From the NCBI GenBank assembly GCA_025345505.1, contig JANVCC010000120.1, positions 1,964,284 to 2,028,283 on the forward strand: 64,000 nt of DNA. Direction: 5' to 3'. The notes beneath the pieces were generated by a model. The model was not told the DNA's origin and did not search any database. It saw only the letters and a list, made by a program, of their open reading frames with translations. The DNA comes from Todiramphus chloris collaris (lineage: Eukaryota > Chordata > Aves > Coraciiformes > Alcedinidae). This document shows, one piece after another, positions 40,436 through 54,842 of this stretch (positions are counted from its first letter, which is position 1; every line of letters begins with the position of its first letter). Made by a program: the position numbers and the translations under genes.

Positions 40436-40600
40436 AGTCACAGAATCCTGGCATGGTGGGGGTTGTAAGGGAGCTCTGGAGATCATCTGGTCCAACCCCC
40501 CTGCTCCAGCAGGGTCGCTCAGGGCCAAGGGTTGTAGTGTCCAGGTGGATTTGGAATCTCTTCAGAGAAGGAGACTCCATAACCTCTCCCACAGTTTCCT
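40436..40600 (-). repeat. CR1 3' fragment
   Basis: TCACAGAATCCTGGCATGGT, then GGAGATCATCTGGTCCAACC and AGAGAAGGAGACTCCATAAC, form the reversed 3' end of CR1. It loses similarity after about 40600. Confidence 0.88.
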
Positions 40601-41529
40601 TTCTTTATCCACTGAATTCTCTCTGTATTTCCCAAGGTATCTCAGCATAGATCCAGCTGGCCCGTTTGAGGGGCTGTGTAAACTGAGGCCCCACAGGATC
40701 TGGGTGTTGGCTTTCAAGACCCTGCTCTTCAACCACAGCCCTTGATTTTGTGCAGCTTACCCAGTCTGTCCTTCAGATGCCTTAGCCAGTCACTGATGGC
40801 TTCCTCCCCTCCTCCTGCTCCTGGAGTGTGAAGTAAATTCCTGGAGAAAGGAAGTGTACTAAAAAACCTGCAACAAAACAACGGTCTGAAATAAATGAGG
40901 AAAAGAGCAGAATTGAGTTGTATTTTTTGATCTTGCCTTCTGATCCTTCCCTCCAGGAGGCGTCAGTGATCTCATTCTTGATCATCAGAAACATGGAGCA
41001 TGTTTAGTGCATCTTTCTATCTTACTGTTTCCTCCTTCCTGAGCAGCAGCAGCATAACTTTAGTGATTTAAGGAGTTTGTGCCTCTGAAGATTCAGAGCT
41101 TTTTTTAAAGGGCGCCGTGAAACAAATCTTTGTCGTGGATGAATGTTTGACACAGTTTGAGTTATCAGCAGTTCAAGGTTTATCTGGATTTTGACAGCAG
41201 GATAGATAATATTTGGTGATCAGCAGATACCCTAATGGAGGGAGATTAAGAATAAGAATAGTTTAAACCCTCCCCATGTTTCATCTGCCTTGTGGGTGTT
41301 TCCATCTCCACCAGACCCACCCCCCGCTGCAACCAACTTCGTACCCAGTAAATGTCTCTGTGAGTGGAAGTGCAATACTTTGTCAAGTGTGAGATGGAAA
41401 AGAGCTGCAGAAACCCCTTCTGGCCTGCTCTAAAATGGCAGAGTTGTGGGCTGTTGGGAGTGAAGATGGCTGACAGTGCTGAAGGTAGGCTTCTGAACAA
41501 CAGCTGAGGAGGTGGTGGAAGAAAAGCTG

Positions 41530-41976
41530 GGCAGGAGCTGGCCCCGTGCGCTGGCACCCAGAGCCACTGGCACCCTGGGCTGCACAGCAGAGACAGGGAC
41601 CTGGTGGAGAGGGGCCAGAGGAGCCCCAGCAATGCTGGGAGGGCTGGAACCCCTCTGCTGGGAGCCAGGCTGGGAGAGCTGGGGGGTTCAGCCTGCAGAG
41701 GAGAAGGCTCTGGGGAAACCTTCTGGGGGCCTTGCAGGACTTGAAGGGGCCTGGCAGAAAGATGGGGATGGACTTCTGAGCAGGGCCTGTTGGGACAGGA
41801 CAAGGGGAGATGGGTTTAAACTAAAAGAGGGAGATTTAGACTGGAGAGAAGGGAGAGATTGGTGATGCTGAGGGTGGGGAGAGCCTGTGCCAGGCTGCCC
41901 AGAGAGGTGGTGGCTGCCCCATCCCTGGCACCATTGCAGGGGAGGTTGCCCGGGGCTCTGAGCACCCTGCTCTAGT
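41530..41976 (+). repeat. CR1 fragment with an internal deletion and missing 3' tail
   Basis: The copy starts at GCCCCGTGCGCTGGCACCCA and jumps from GGCACCCTGGGCTGCA directly to CAGCAGAGACAGGGACCTGG, so about 100 bases present at 14375-14490 are deleted. It continues to GAGCACCCTGCTCTAG at 41976. There it stops without the normal GGTTGGA...ATTCT terminus and joins the non-CR1 arm at 41977. Confidence 0.88.
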
Positions 41977-42112
41977 TGCTCTTTGTCCAGGTTGTTGAAG
42001 GATGTGACAATGGAAGTCATCTTGGAGCCTTACTCAAGCCATGTAAGTGCAATGAAATCTTCACTGGTTTTGTATCTAACTCCCCTTTTTAGCAGATGTT
42101 GAACTGGGAGGT
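41977..42112. repeat. Arm A of an inverted repeat (partner at 46187-46321)
   Basis: TTGCTCTTTGTCCAGGTTGT and the following ~130 bases recur in reverse complement at 46187-46321 with only about seven differences by eye. The sequence is not recognisable CR1. Similarity continues leftwards into the adjoining CR1 sequence (to about 41893), so the matched arm is about 220 bases long. Confidence 0.85.
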
Positions 42113-43009
42113 GATAAAACTGTGGTGTGTAGCAGCTGGCAAGGGAAGGGGGTGGAGTTTCAGATATCACCCAGGGGCTGATGGTTTGGCTGCTTTAGAC
42201 CAGAACACGTGTCCATGCTGCTTGTGCCATCCTCTGAGGTCTTTGATCACACAGCAGTGACACTTATCTGAGGCTTACCACCAGGGTTTTTTCTGGCCTT
42301 CAAGACAGGGGAGCTGGATATCTGCTTTTCTTCACTGAAATCCCTTTTTCCTGTCTCTTTGCAATACTGAATATTCGTGTGGCAGCTTTTTGCAGCAGTG
42401 GGCAGCTCAGAGAGGCTGCCAGGGGCTGTTTGTCTGTGGCATGGGGGCATTACAGGCATCTGGAGCTGCAGCAGCATTCTTGCCAGGGTGGTAGGTTATG
42501 CTGTGAGATAAGCCTGTCTCTGGAGCAAGAAAGCAGCTGGGTGAGGAGCTGCTGCTCACTTAATCCAGGAGGGTTGGAGGAGGATGGGGACAGAAAGACA
42601 ACCAGTAGGTGCTTAACTTAAAAAAACTGGAAAGAGTTGGACGAAAAATGCTGGAAGTATGAATATGGGGGCAACAGAACATCTCACCCTACACTTGAAA
42701 AGAAATGCTGGTAGAAAATACTTTGCACTTCATCAGATGAGCATTTAATGATCGTTCCCTGCTGCTGGCCCCTGTGGGTTTGGGTGCTGCAGTCTCGCTT
42801 GGTCCGAGTGGGCAAACAGTGCCTGGTTGTAGCAGAGCTGTTAAACCTGGGAGGCTGAAGTGCTAGGGGGTTCACCCTGTCCAGGTTTAGGTCCCCTTGA
42901 GGCACTTGGTTAGGTCCTTGGTCATCCCTCTGAGCTGGGGACCCCTGGGGGGCAGCTTGTGGCTGTGGGGTGAGTGAGAGGCGGTTAGAGGCTGTCCTGG
43001 CAAGATAGA

Positions 43010-43172
43010 TTTCATAGAATCAGAGAATGGTGGGGGTTGGAGATCTCTGGAGATTGAGTCCAACCCCCCCTGCCAGAGCAGGGTCACCCAGGGCAGCCCA
43101 CACAGGAACAGAGCCAGGGGGGCTGGAATCTCCACAACCTCTCTGGGCAGCTTCCAGTGCTCGGTTTTTAAA
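43010..43172 (-). repeat. CR1 3' fragment
   Basis: The reversed 3' terminus TTCATAGAATCAGAGAATGG is followed by CCAACCCCCCCTGCCAGAGC and CCTCTCTGGGCAGCTTCCAG, ending at an AT-rich TTTTTAAATTTTTAAA stretch. Confidence 0.9.
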
Positions 43173-46017
43173 TTTTTAAATCTTTTAACAACTATATTCC
43201 AAATCATACCATCCTGTCCCTTCGTTGTGGTAGTAGCAGAGGCAGTTGAGCTCCCAGAGCTGGCAGAAAGGTGCCTGTTGGTGGGACCGTGGAGCAGAGC
43301 TGGCCTCGTGACAGCCGGGGCAGCTCCCGATGCCTCTGCACTGGGCTGGCTGGTTGAGGGCTCAGCCACCCTGCCTGCTGTGCTTTTGAGATGGCAACCT
43401 GGTTTTGTAGGGGAGATAACATCTTAGTGCCTGCATCTGTCCTGGCAATAGGGGCTCAGGCTTCCCCTACCTGTGGCTGCTGATGAGCTGGGCTCTCCAG
43501 GGCACAGATGGCTGCTTTGCTCTTCATCTTTGCCTTGTCTGAAGGGGATCCCTTTACTTCATTTGTCTAATTCGTAATCCCATCTCAGTGGGATCTGTGT
43601 GCTGGTCGCAGAATTGCTTCTGTTGATGTGTGAGCTGTCCCCTCCCCTGCTCCCTGCTCTGCTAAAAAGAATATTGGCCTAACTCTGTAAGTCCTCTCTA
43701 AGAGGGTTTAGGGGGATTATTTTTGTACTAGATAGGGTCAATTTTAATAAAACCTGCAAGAACAAATCAGCTGGTCCAGTTCTAAACTGCTGCCTGTTCT
43801 GTGATTTCCATCCCGGAGGACTGGCTGATACTCACTTAAAATCATTCCCTGTTGGTGTTTCTTTGGTTTGGTGTTTTTGTTTTGTCCATTGCAAGCAACA
43901 GCTTTCCCTGAGGAACAACTCGTCAGCTTGGCTGCCTGTTGCATAATTGAGTACAGATAATTAGTGCTTGTTAAACCTCTAGTACTGGTTAGGGCAGTAC
44001 TTGATGACCAGGCCCCCCGCTGCCATCTGCTAATACTGGCTTTTGGATTTTTCCCTTCCCCAGTATCTGCAGATACACCCAGAACCTGTGCTTAAAATAA
44101 ACATTTATACTCTTTTTTTTTTTTTTTTTCTTTTTGCCAGTGGTACAGAGTTTCCAGCCGGAAACTTCACCCTTCTGAGGGGAAAAGATTAAACTACAGG
44201 GGACAGAGCTGAACTGGTTGGTGCAGGAAGGAGGGTGTCTGTGAGATAGGGAGTGTTACAGTGTTTTCTCCTCCTTGGCTGTGATTCACTGCAAAGCCTT
44301 AAGGTGTTTGGGTGCAGTTCTGCAGGGTCTCTTTGGAAAGTGAATGTGTTTCCCCCTTCAGAAAGGTGTAGAGAGGTGGTGAAACAAGAGTGGGCTGAAT
44401 CAGTCCCAAGTTGCCCTCTGGTCTTGCTGCCTTTTGTGGTAGTGACCCAGTTTGTATGGTCAGGAGAACTGAAATCCTTACTGAACTGATTTAACCCTGA
44501 TGGGGTTGCTGGTTTGGAAGGGTGGTGTAAACGTTACAACGGTGGAGATGTAAAATCTCCTTTTGTTGCTGCTGTTTACGTGGCACGGGAGAGCCCGTAC
44601 CCAGAGCGTTCAGAGCAGGAGGGCAGGTCAGGCTTAGCTGCCTGCAGCAGACTTCATGGAAACACTCTCCACGTGTTTGCTCAGGGTTCGGGGTTTCTTG
44701 AACAGGGGGGAGCTCACCCATGGCTGCAGCTCTGCTTTCCAGGCAGTGGCTGGGCTCCCTGGTGTCCCCTTCTCTTCTCTTTACAGATACAGATTTCCTC
44801 TTAGGTTTGCATTAATACCTGATTTTTAATTTTTTTTTACTTAAATTCCATTTTGCCTTTTACCTTAAAGTAGAAAGAAATTTCACAAGTCTAGAATTCC
44901 CTTGGGTGTAGCCAGAAAAGTTATTAACATTCTGAAAACTCAGGAGCTTGTGAAAGGGGTTTAATTTTCCTGTAAACTAGAGATGGCTCTTTCCTTCAGA
45001 AGAAAATACTCTGTTCTACTCAGTCTTTCCTGTCTCCTTTCTCTGAACTGGTGCCCCCCTCGTCCTTTGTTGGAGGTGTGACTGCAGACCAGTCACCTAC
45101 ACTGGGAGGCGTTGTCAGAGGAAATCAGCAGTGTGTACTTGCAGCTAAACTTTTGTCCAGTTAGTGTAGATCTCTTTCTTCCTTGGAATTCCTGGAGTGG
45201 GAAGGAGAGGAGTGCTTTATTTTTCTGAGGTGGCAGCAGCAGGAGTGCAAAAGCTGCATTTTAAGAAAGAGGAGAATGCCAGAAGCTGATAAACCCCAGC
45301 GGTCGCACGCTGATGTGTGGCTCTGTCTGTAAATACCAGAGAGCACCAACTTGACTTTCACCTCCCCGGCATCCCCCACGGTGCAGGGGGAACAGGTTAG
45401 TCTGGGGCTGGAAGGGAGTTCTGCTGATGGGAGTCGCTTGTCCTTCGAGTTGCCCCGAGTTATTTTCAGACTCTGCACAAGGGGAGCGTGGTGGAAGTTG
45501 CTCCGCTTTCAGCGTGCAGCAGAGAGCACCACGAGCAGCTCTGCCCTGGGTTTGTGATACTGGGATAAATCTCAAAGTCACCAACACCTTCCTCAAACAA
45601 TACCTTGTGATGTTCCTTCTGCTGGTTGCAGAGAAGGAGCAGCTGGAGAAAACACCGTGTTTTCCACTCGGTGGTTTGAGAGAAGAACAAGTTGAGTCTT
45701 GTCCTCAAGATGATTAAAACCCGGAGGAAGCTTGGCACTTGGGTTCAAATGCTTTCTTTGTGTTTTAACCTTTCTGAGAGGTTTGGGTGGCAGTGGTTTG
45801 CTGCTGGAGAAGATTGAAACTAGAATAGGATACCTTGTAGAGAAACAGGCGATGAACTGGTCTTGCTGGGACAGACCGTGTGCAAGACACTGGGCCTGTA
45901 GGGCTGGCTGGTGTGTCAGATCCTGAAGAACTGGGGAAGAGAAGTTTGGTGTTTCTGTACTGAAAAGTTCTGATGCTCAGAGGTGGTGTCTTCAACAGAT
46001 GGTTCCCTGTTGGGAAG

Positions 46018-46147
46018 GGAAGGAGAGACTGTGGACACAAGAAGAAATTCTTTATAGTGAGGGTGGTGAGTCACAGAAAGTCCAGAGAAGTTGTGGACAT
46101 AGCCTTGAAAGGTCCCTTCCAACTCAAATCACTTGATGATTCTGTCT
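46018..46147 (+). repeat. CR1 3' fragment
   Basis: GACACAAGAAGAAATTC, GAGGGTGGTGAGTCACAG and GTCCCTTCCAACTCAAATCA, followed by TGATGATTCTG, are the last ~130 bases of a + strand CR1. Confidence 0.85.
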
Positions 46148-46186
46148 CACCCAAGCCCCCTTAGGGAGTAGGGACATTTTTTACCA

Positions 46187-46321
46187 CCTCCCAGTTCAGC
46201 ATCTTCTAAGAAGGGGAGTTAATACAAAACCGGTGAAGATTTCATTGCACTTACATGGCTTGAGTAAGGCTCCAAGATGACTTCCATTGTCACATCCTTC
46301 AACAACCTGGACAAAGAGCAA
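46187..46321. repeat. Arm B of an inverted repeat (partner at 41977-42112)
   Basis: Reverse complement of arm A, from ACCTCCCAGTTCAGCATCTT at the left to CCTGGACAAAGAGCAA at the right. It directly abuts minus-strand CR1 sequence whose first bases (CTAGAGCAGGGTGCTC) correspond to the same truncation point as the CR1 at 41976. Confidence 0.85.
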
Positions 46322-46620
46322 CTAGAGCAGGGTGCTCAGAGCCCCGGGCAACCTCCCCTGCAATGGTGCCAGGGATGGGGCAGCCACCACCTCTCTGGGC
46401 AGCCTGGGCCAGGCTCTCACCACCCTCAAGAGACAAAATTTTCTTTTTATATCTAGTCTAGATCTCCTCCTTTCAGTATGAAACCATCTCCCCTTGTCCT
46501 GTCCCAACAGGCCCTACTCAAAAGTCTGTCCCCATCTTTCTGACAGTCCCCTTCAGGTCCTGGAGAGGCCCCCAGAAGGTCTCCCCAGGAGCTGAACAAC
46601 CCCAGCTCTCTCAGCTCTTC
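46322..46620 (-). repeat. CR1 fragment with missing 3' tail
   Basis: A minus-strand CR1 body from GAGCAGGGTGCTCAGAGCCC to CCCCAGCTCTCTCAGCTCTT. It ends on the left at the same CR1 position as the copy at 41976. Its right-hand (5') part differs clearly from that copy: AGACAAAATTTTCTTTTTAT replaces the ATCACCAATCTCTCC segment. Confidence 0.87.
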
Positions 46621-46627
46621 ATTGTTT

Positions 46628-46782
46628 TTTGTGGATGCCCCATCTTTGGAGGTGTTGAAGGTCAGGTTGAGTGGGGCTTTGAGCAACCTGAAAGATGCTG
46701 GAAGATGTCCTTGCTCATTGCAGGCTGGATTAGATGATCTTTGAGGGTCTCTTACAACCCAAACCATTCTTGGATTCTAGAC
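46628..46782 (+). repeat. CR1 3' terminus, head-on to the preceding minus CR1
   Basis: GTGGATGCCCCATCTTTGGA, GGCTGGATTAGATGATCTTT and ACCCAAACCATTCTTGGATT form a + strand CR1 3' end. It begins within about 10 bases of the end of a minus-strand CR1 body, so the two together look like a rearranged or 5'-inverted insertion. Confidence 0.88.
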
Positions 46783-47355
46783 TGAACACTGAAGCAGGGT
46801 GAGCGCGAGTTCTGCACGTCCCTGAAGCTTGCTGTACAGCTGTGTCACCTGCCCTAGGAACAGCCCAGGTCCTGGAGCCTGCACAACCTTTTAGGGGTGA
46901 GGTACACAGAACTAAGGACTTCAGAGTACCCTGTTTTCTGCTCAGGCATAGAAGGTCACCTCAGCCTTAGTTTGAAAACCAACCTCAAGATTTATGGTTT
47001 TGAATTAGGAGGAGGAAGGTTAGTGTGAGTTGGCAGAGGATGTTAGGGTGGGGAAGTAAGTTACCCAAGTGTGTACTTTCCATAAAAAAAAACCTGCAGC
47101 TGACTTGAGAAACATTCATCCTTAAATAAGCACAGACAGGGACGGTGTCTCCTGCCTTGGAGGAGGATCTCTGCTGGTTCTGCAGTGGTGGCTGCTGGAG
47201 CTGCTGGTGTGCCTGGTGCAAAAGGAGGGTTACTGGCACAGGTCATCCTAAAACCTGTCCTGTTATGTGTTAGCTTGAGATGCTGATTCACCCGTGGTAG
47301 GGGAGGGTTGCTGTGGGTCGTGTTCCTTGGTGCTTCTGTAGAACATCTGCAGGTG

Positions 47356-47650
47356 CACAGAATCATCACTGAGGCTGGAATAGACCTCTGAGATCATCAC
47401 GTCCAGCCTAAGACCCAACACCATGACACCTGACCAGACCATGGCACGAAGTGCCACATCCAGTCTTTCCTTCAACACCACGAGGGATGGTGACTCCACC
47501 ATCTCCCTGGGCATTCCATTCCAGTGCTTAATGACCCTTTCCATAAGGAAGTGCTTCCTGATGTCCAACCTAACCCTCCCCTGACGCAGCTTCAGGCCAT
47601 GGCCTCCTGTCCTGGTTGCCTGGGAGAAGAGTCCAGCCCCCACCTACCCG
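47356..47650 (-). repeat. CR1 3' fragment, older subfamily
   Basis: AGAATCATCACTGAGGCTGG, ACCTCTGAGATCATCACGTC, GTGCTTAATGACCCTTTCCA and CTTCCTGATGTCCAACCTAA mark a reversed CR1-like 3' region. It is more diverged from the others. The right border is approximate. Confidence 0.8.
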
Positions 47651-48544
47651 GAAGGTAGTAGGAGAGAGTGAGGAGGTCTCTGAGACCTCATCCTGGAGAA
47701 GTGTTACCCATCAGCTGGAAGATGCCCTGGCACCAGCCCTTGCTTGGGGCTCCCAGGAAGCTTCTTTTGTAGGAACTTCTTTTGTAGGAAGTCACGGACT
47801 GATCTTGCTCTCTGCTGATCTTGGTGCCAAAGCAGGATTCCCTTTAGTCAGCAGTAGCTCTGGGTGTTAGTTGAGAACTGCTTGGAGCTGCTCTTCTCTG
47901 TAATGGGTTGGTTTGGGGCTTTTTAATTAGAATTTGGAAGGAATTGTGCTGTTCAGGTGTGGAGCAAAATCGGCGTTGCTGTTATTGTACCTGTCTGTGC
48001 AATCTGGCTTCAGCCTCTCCCCTGCAGCCTCGCTTCTCCATGCACTGGGCAGTAAAGAGGCCTCCCTTCAGTTAACATCTAACTGGTGAGCACCACTCCT
48101 CTGATCCTGTCTTACCCAGAGCACAGTGCAGGCTGGGAGCTCTTCACTCGTTGGCACTGGGCTTCACCTTCCTCCAGCAGCTCTCTTCTGGTGGCTCTGC
48201 TGGGGGAGTACACCCAGAGTTATCCACACGGGAGACATCGACTCCTCCGCTGGTTCCCATTGGCTCCGTGGAGGTTTCAAACCTGCTCGTTCATCCTCTG
48301 ACTCCTTTTGCTTTATTCCAGCTTCGGCAGGCGAGGCTGATTTATTCTCTTGGTGTGCTCTGACTGTTCTGTTGGCCCCTGGCTGAACTGCACACGTCTC
48401 CTTCAGCCAGGGGCTCGAGTTTGAACCTTGTATGCTGGACATCTGAGGCACTTCAGCAGGGCTCGGGATCCCTCGGCGAGGCTGCTGTTTGCAAAACACC
48501 TCTGCTAAAGGGGGCACTTCGTTCTTCATGCCATCCCCTGAACA

Positions 48545-49058
48545 TCAGGACAGTCTGCTTTCAGTTCTGGGCTCCGTTCTAGAAGACAAGGAATTGCTAG
48601 AGAGAGTCCCAGGGAGGCTATGAGGATGCTGAAGGGACTGGAACATCTCTTGTGAGGAAAGGCAGAGAGCCCTGGGACTGTTCAGCCTGGAGAAGAGAAG
48701 CCTGAGAGGGGAGCTGATGAATGGTTACAAATCTCTGCAGGGTGGGGGGCAAGGAGAAGGGGCCAGGCTCTTTCCAGTGGTGCTCTGGGAGAGGACGAGA
48801 GGTAATGGCAGCAAGGGGAAACACAGGAAGTTCCACCTCAACCTGAGGAAAAACTTCTTTGGTGTGAGGGTGTGGGAACCTGGCCCAGGCTGCCCAGAGA
48901 GGCTGTGGAGTCTCCTTCTCTGGAGCCTTTCCAGCCCCCCCCGGCTCTGTTCCTGTGTGGGCTGCCCTGGGTGACCCTGCTCTGGCAGGGGGGTTGCACT
49001 CCATGATCTCCAGAGCTCCCTTCCAACCCCACCATTCTGTGATTCCATGATTCTTTGG
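48545..49058 (+). repeat. CR1 retrotransposon fragment with 3' end
   Basis: From TTTCAGTTCTGGGCTCCG through CCTGGGACTGTTCAGCCTGG and CAGGAAGTTCCACCTCAACC to CTCCATGATCTCCAGAGCTC and a CCACCATTCTGTGATTCCAT tail. The same subfamily occurs at 43010, 60818 and 63672. Confidence 0.92.
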
Positions 49059-49717
49059 ATTCATTCAAGTCAAGGATGACTTTGGCCTCGTTCTCAGCAC
49101 ATTACCCTTTCCCTCTCACCCAGCAGGAACAATAGGTGCATGGCAGGTGCCGTGGCCCAGAACTGTTGACTCTTATTAGTGTTTACAAATAACCTTCCTG
49201 GCATGGAGAGTCCTCAGCAGTCATTAAATAAGTGAGAAGTGAGAGCTCCTGGCATCTCTTGAGCTCTTCTGTCCCTGCCAGCCTGAGAACCCTCACTCTG
49301 AAGGCCAGAGTTGGTGCTGGCGATGCGGGGTGGTTTTCGAGGTATCCTCCCAGCGTGGAAGGCCTGAGAATGTTCTGCTCAGAAACAGGGGGTTTTTCTG
49401 CTAATATTTTTTCCTGCAGAGAGGCTGGAGAATGAGCTGTGTGTGTGTGTGTGTGCTGAGGTGTGGGGCTCCCAGGAGGACTGGGGAGATGGGCTGGTTC
49501 TCTCCGTTGCTTGCACGGCTCTAAGCTACGGGTGTCGAAATGCTCTGATGAGAAAGTGCCAACTGTGCCAGTTTGGGTTTGATGATTGATTCCTGTTTAG
49601 AAGGGAGACGCTTATGGTTTATGTTTGCATTTTATACTTAATTTAATCATGCTTTTTTTTTTTTCCTTTCTTTTTATTTTGTTGTGTTTCTGTTGTGTTG
49701 TTTTGTTTTAATTGCAG

Positions 49718-49826
49718 CAGCTGTTGCCGGGTAAAAAGTTTTGGGAATCTGATGATTCCAGCAAAGATGGACCAAAAGGGATATTTCTGGGAGATCAGTG
49801 GAGAGACAGTGCTTGGGGAACATCAG
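49718..49826 (+). CDS. PUM1: PUM1 third coding exon (residues 145-180, plus one base)
   Basis: This 109-base exon follows the acceptor TTTTAATTGCAG (to 49717), and a GTAGCT donor starts at 49827. It encodes [36 protein letters not shown] plus the first base (G) of the next Asp codon. The sequence continues mammalian PUM1 almost without change. The acceptor is a NAGNAG tandem (GCAGCAG): use of the second AG would delete only the first Gln. The donor GTAGCT is weaker than those of neighbouring exons. Confidence 0.96.
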
Positions 49827-52647
<2,821 letters not shown>

Positions 52648-52792
52648 TGAGTTCCCATTATGTTATTTTCTCCATTTGCTGCTTGGTTGGTTGGTTTGTT
52701 TGTTTGTTAATCCATTCCTGAAGGCAGAAGTTTATTCTTTCTTTTCTTTGCTCTTAGTTCAGCTCTCTTTCTCCATTCAGGAAGGCAAGCAG

Positions 52793-53530
52793 ATAGAATC
52801 AGAGTCATTCTGGCTGGAAGTGCCCTTTCAGATCATCAAGTCCAACTGTTAATGTAGCCAGGGCACCACTGACCCCTGGCCCTCAGCACCACAGCTCCAT
52901 GGCTTGGAAACCCCTCCAGGGATCACAGGGACTCCACCACTGCCCTGGGCAGCCTGGGACAGCCCTGGACAACCCTCAAGGGGAAGAAACTGTTCCTCAG
53001 CTCCAACCTAAACCTCCCCTGTGGCAACTTGAGTCTGGTTCCTCTTGTCCTGCCACTTGTTCCATGGGAGCAGAGCCCAATCCCCCCTGGCTCCAGCCTC
53101 CTGCCAGGAGCTGTCAGAGCCAGAAGGTCTCCCCTCAGCCTCCTTCTCTCCAGGCTGAACCATCCCAGGTCCCTCAGCTGCTCCTCAGCACCCTTGTGCT
53201 CCAGCCCCTTCCCCAGCTCCGCTGCCCTTCTCTGGCCACGCTCCAGCCCCTCAATGTCCTGCTGGGAGTGAGGGGCCCAAAACTGACCCCAGGATTCGAG
53301 GGGCAGCCTCCCCAGTGCCCAGTCCAGGGGCACCATCCCTGCCCCGCTCCTACTGGCCACACTGGTGCAGACACAAGCCAGGATGCTGGTGGCCAAGTCA
53401 CACTGGCTCATCTTCAGCTGGCTGTCACCCAACCTCCCCACCAGGTCCTTTTCCACTGGGCACTTTCCAGCCGCTCTGTCCCAGCCTGGAGTGTTCCAGG
53501 GGGTTGCTGTGACCCAAGGCCCGGTACCTG
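52793..53530 (-). repeat. CR1 retrotransposon fragment, distinct subfamily
   Basis: The reversed 3' end AGAATCAGAGTCATTCTGGC, TCAGATCATCAAGTCCAACT, CCTCAGCACCACAGCTCCAT and a long body follow. The minus-strand frame reads through the end of the CR1 polyprotein in a continuous ~260-codon open frame. That frame length suggests a comparatively young insertion, but it lacks any catalytic domain. Confidence 0.9.
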
Positions 53531-54604
53531 GTGCTGACACTGGGGATCCACAGCAGGGGTGATGTGTGTATGGGGTGAGATGGTTCCTGATGTTCCCTGG
53601 CTCTTCAGAGGAGCACTCGGGCACTGCCAGCGTAGCTGAGCTTCTCATTGCAGTGCACAGACAGAGCTGTGGGGTTTGCCTGAGCGTGTTCCTGAGGTTT
53701 CTGGTTTCCATCATCCATCCTCTGATTTTTGTTCCTCGTTTGTGGGCACCTGAAAACCTCCTTGAACCCTGTACCTAAGAAAGGTGATTTCTCTTCATTT
53801 CTCAGGCAGTGGAAGGAGCCAATTTGTCATCTGAATTGGGGGTAGGGAGGGGCCTGCTCTGCAGCGTCCACGGTCAGGACACCAGTTCTGAAGAGAAGAG
53901 GTCTCCCTGCTGAAGAGCACAGGGAGGGGGGGGGTGAAGAGTTGGGCTCTAAATCTGTATTTGCAATCAGCATTTCCAAGTCTGCCCTTTAATATTAAGG
54001 AAGCACAGTTTTATCTTCTTTCAGAAGAAGCATCAGAAGATAATTGCTTTCAAAACAATCTTTTTTCTTCTAAATGGGGGGGGGGGAGCAACATCCCCCT
54101 TCAGAGAGAACAAAAAATGCCATAGTCAACAGAGGGTAAAATGCCCTCTTCTGTAGAGAGCACTTTTCCCTCAAATGAAGTGCAAGGCAGAGTTTGAATG
54201 TCTGCCTTTGTGACAGCACCAAAGTTCTCACTTGATAAATATGTTTGTATGCCCCTTGCTGCTTTTTATCATAAATTACGTTGTTTTTCCTCTCCCTTTT
54301 GTTGTTCAGAACTCTGCCGCTGGCATAATCACCCTTTCTTCTTCTCCCAAGTGGAATAAAATGCAGACACGAAGGGCAGCAATGCTGCAGATGTAATAAT
54401 ACCACTGCTAAATGCTCAACACAACAAAAATCCTTTTTTTTTTTATTTTATTCCCCCCAAATGTGCTTTGGGATTATACAAAGCAATGCTGGAGCTGGTG
54501 GGTGACTTGAGTGCTCTTCAATGAGCTGCACAGGGCACAAGTCACAGGAACCCCCCAAGATTGAAGTGATCCTGCTCTGCTCAGTAACACGCCCCTGGCC
54601 AGTG

Positions 54605-54842
54605 GGTTCCTGCCTGTTAGACTGGACACTAGGAAAAAATTCTTCATGGGAAGAGTGGTGGGATATTGGAATGGGCTGCCCAGGGAGGGGGCTGAGTCTC
54701 CATCCCTGGGTGTGTTCAAACATCGCTTGGATGTGGTGTTGGGGGAGATGGTCTAGGGGTGAACTTGTAGAGCAGGGCTGATGGTTGGACACAAGGATCC
54801 CAAGGGGCTTTTCCAACCCGAGTGATTCTGGGATTCTGTGAG
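54605..54842 (+). repeat. CR1-like 3' fragment
   Basis: GTTAGACTGGACACTAGGAA, ATTCTTCATGGGAAGAGTGG, GGAATGGGCTGCCCAGGGAG and CCCGAGTGATTCTGGGATTC are the last ~240 bases of a CR1-related element with a longer linker before the tail than the other copies. Confidence 0.85.

Larger units (their letters stand above)
38712..49717 (+). other. PUM1: PUM1 intron 3 (11.0 kb)
   Basis: The donor GTAAGT is at 38712 and the acceptor TTTTAATTGCAG ends at 49717. This intron holds the densest CR1 cluster of the window, with eight fragments in both orientations, plus the inverted arms at 41977 and 46187. Also seen are TTCC repeats near 39803, poly-T runs near 44111 and 49652, and a GT run at about 49437-49455. 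No additional exon is apparent. Confidence 0.85.

Noticed and set aside
52923-53714. 263-codon minus-strand frame in PUM1 intron 5
   Set aside because: Same reason: it is the 3' part of a CR1 element, without a catalytic domain.
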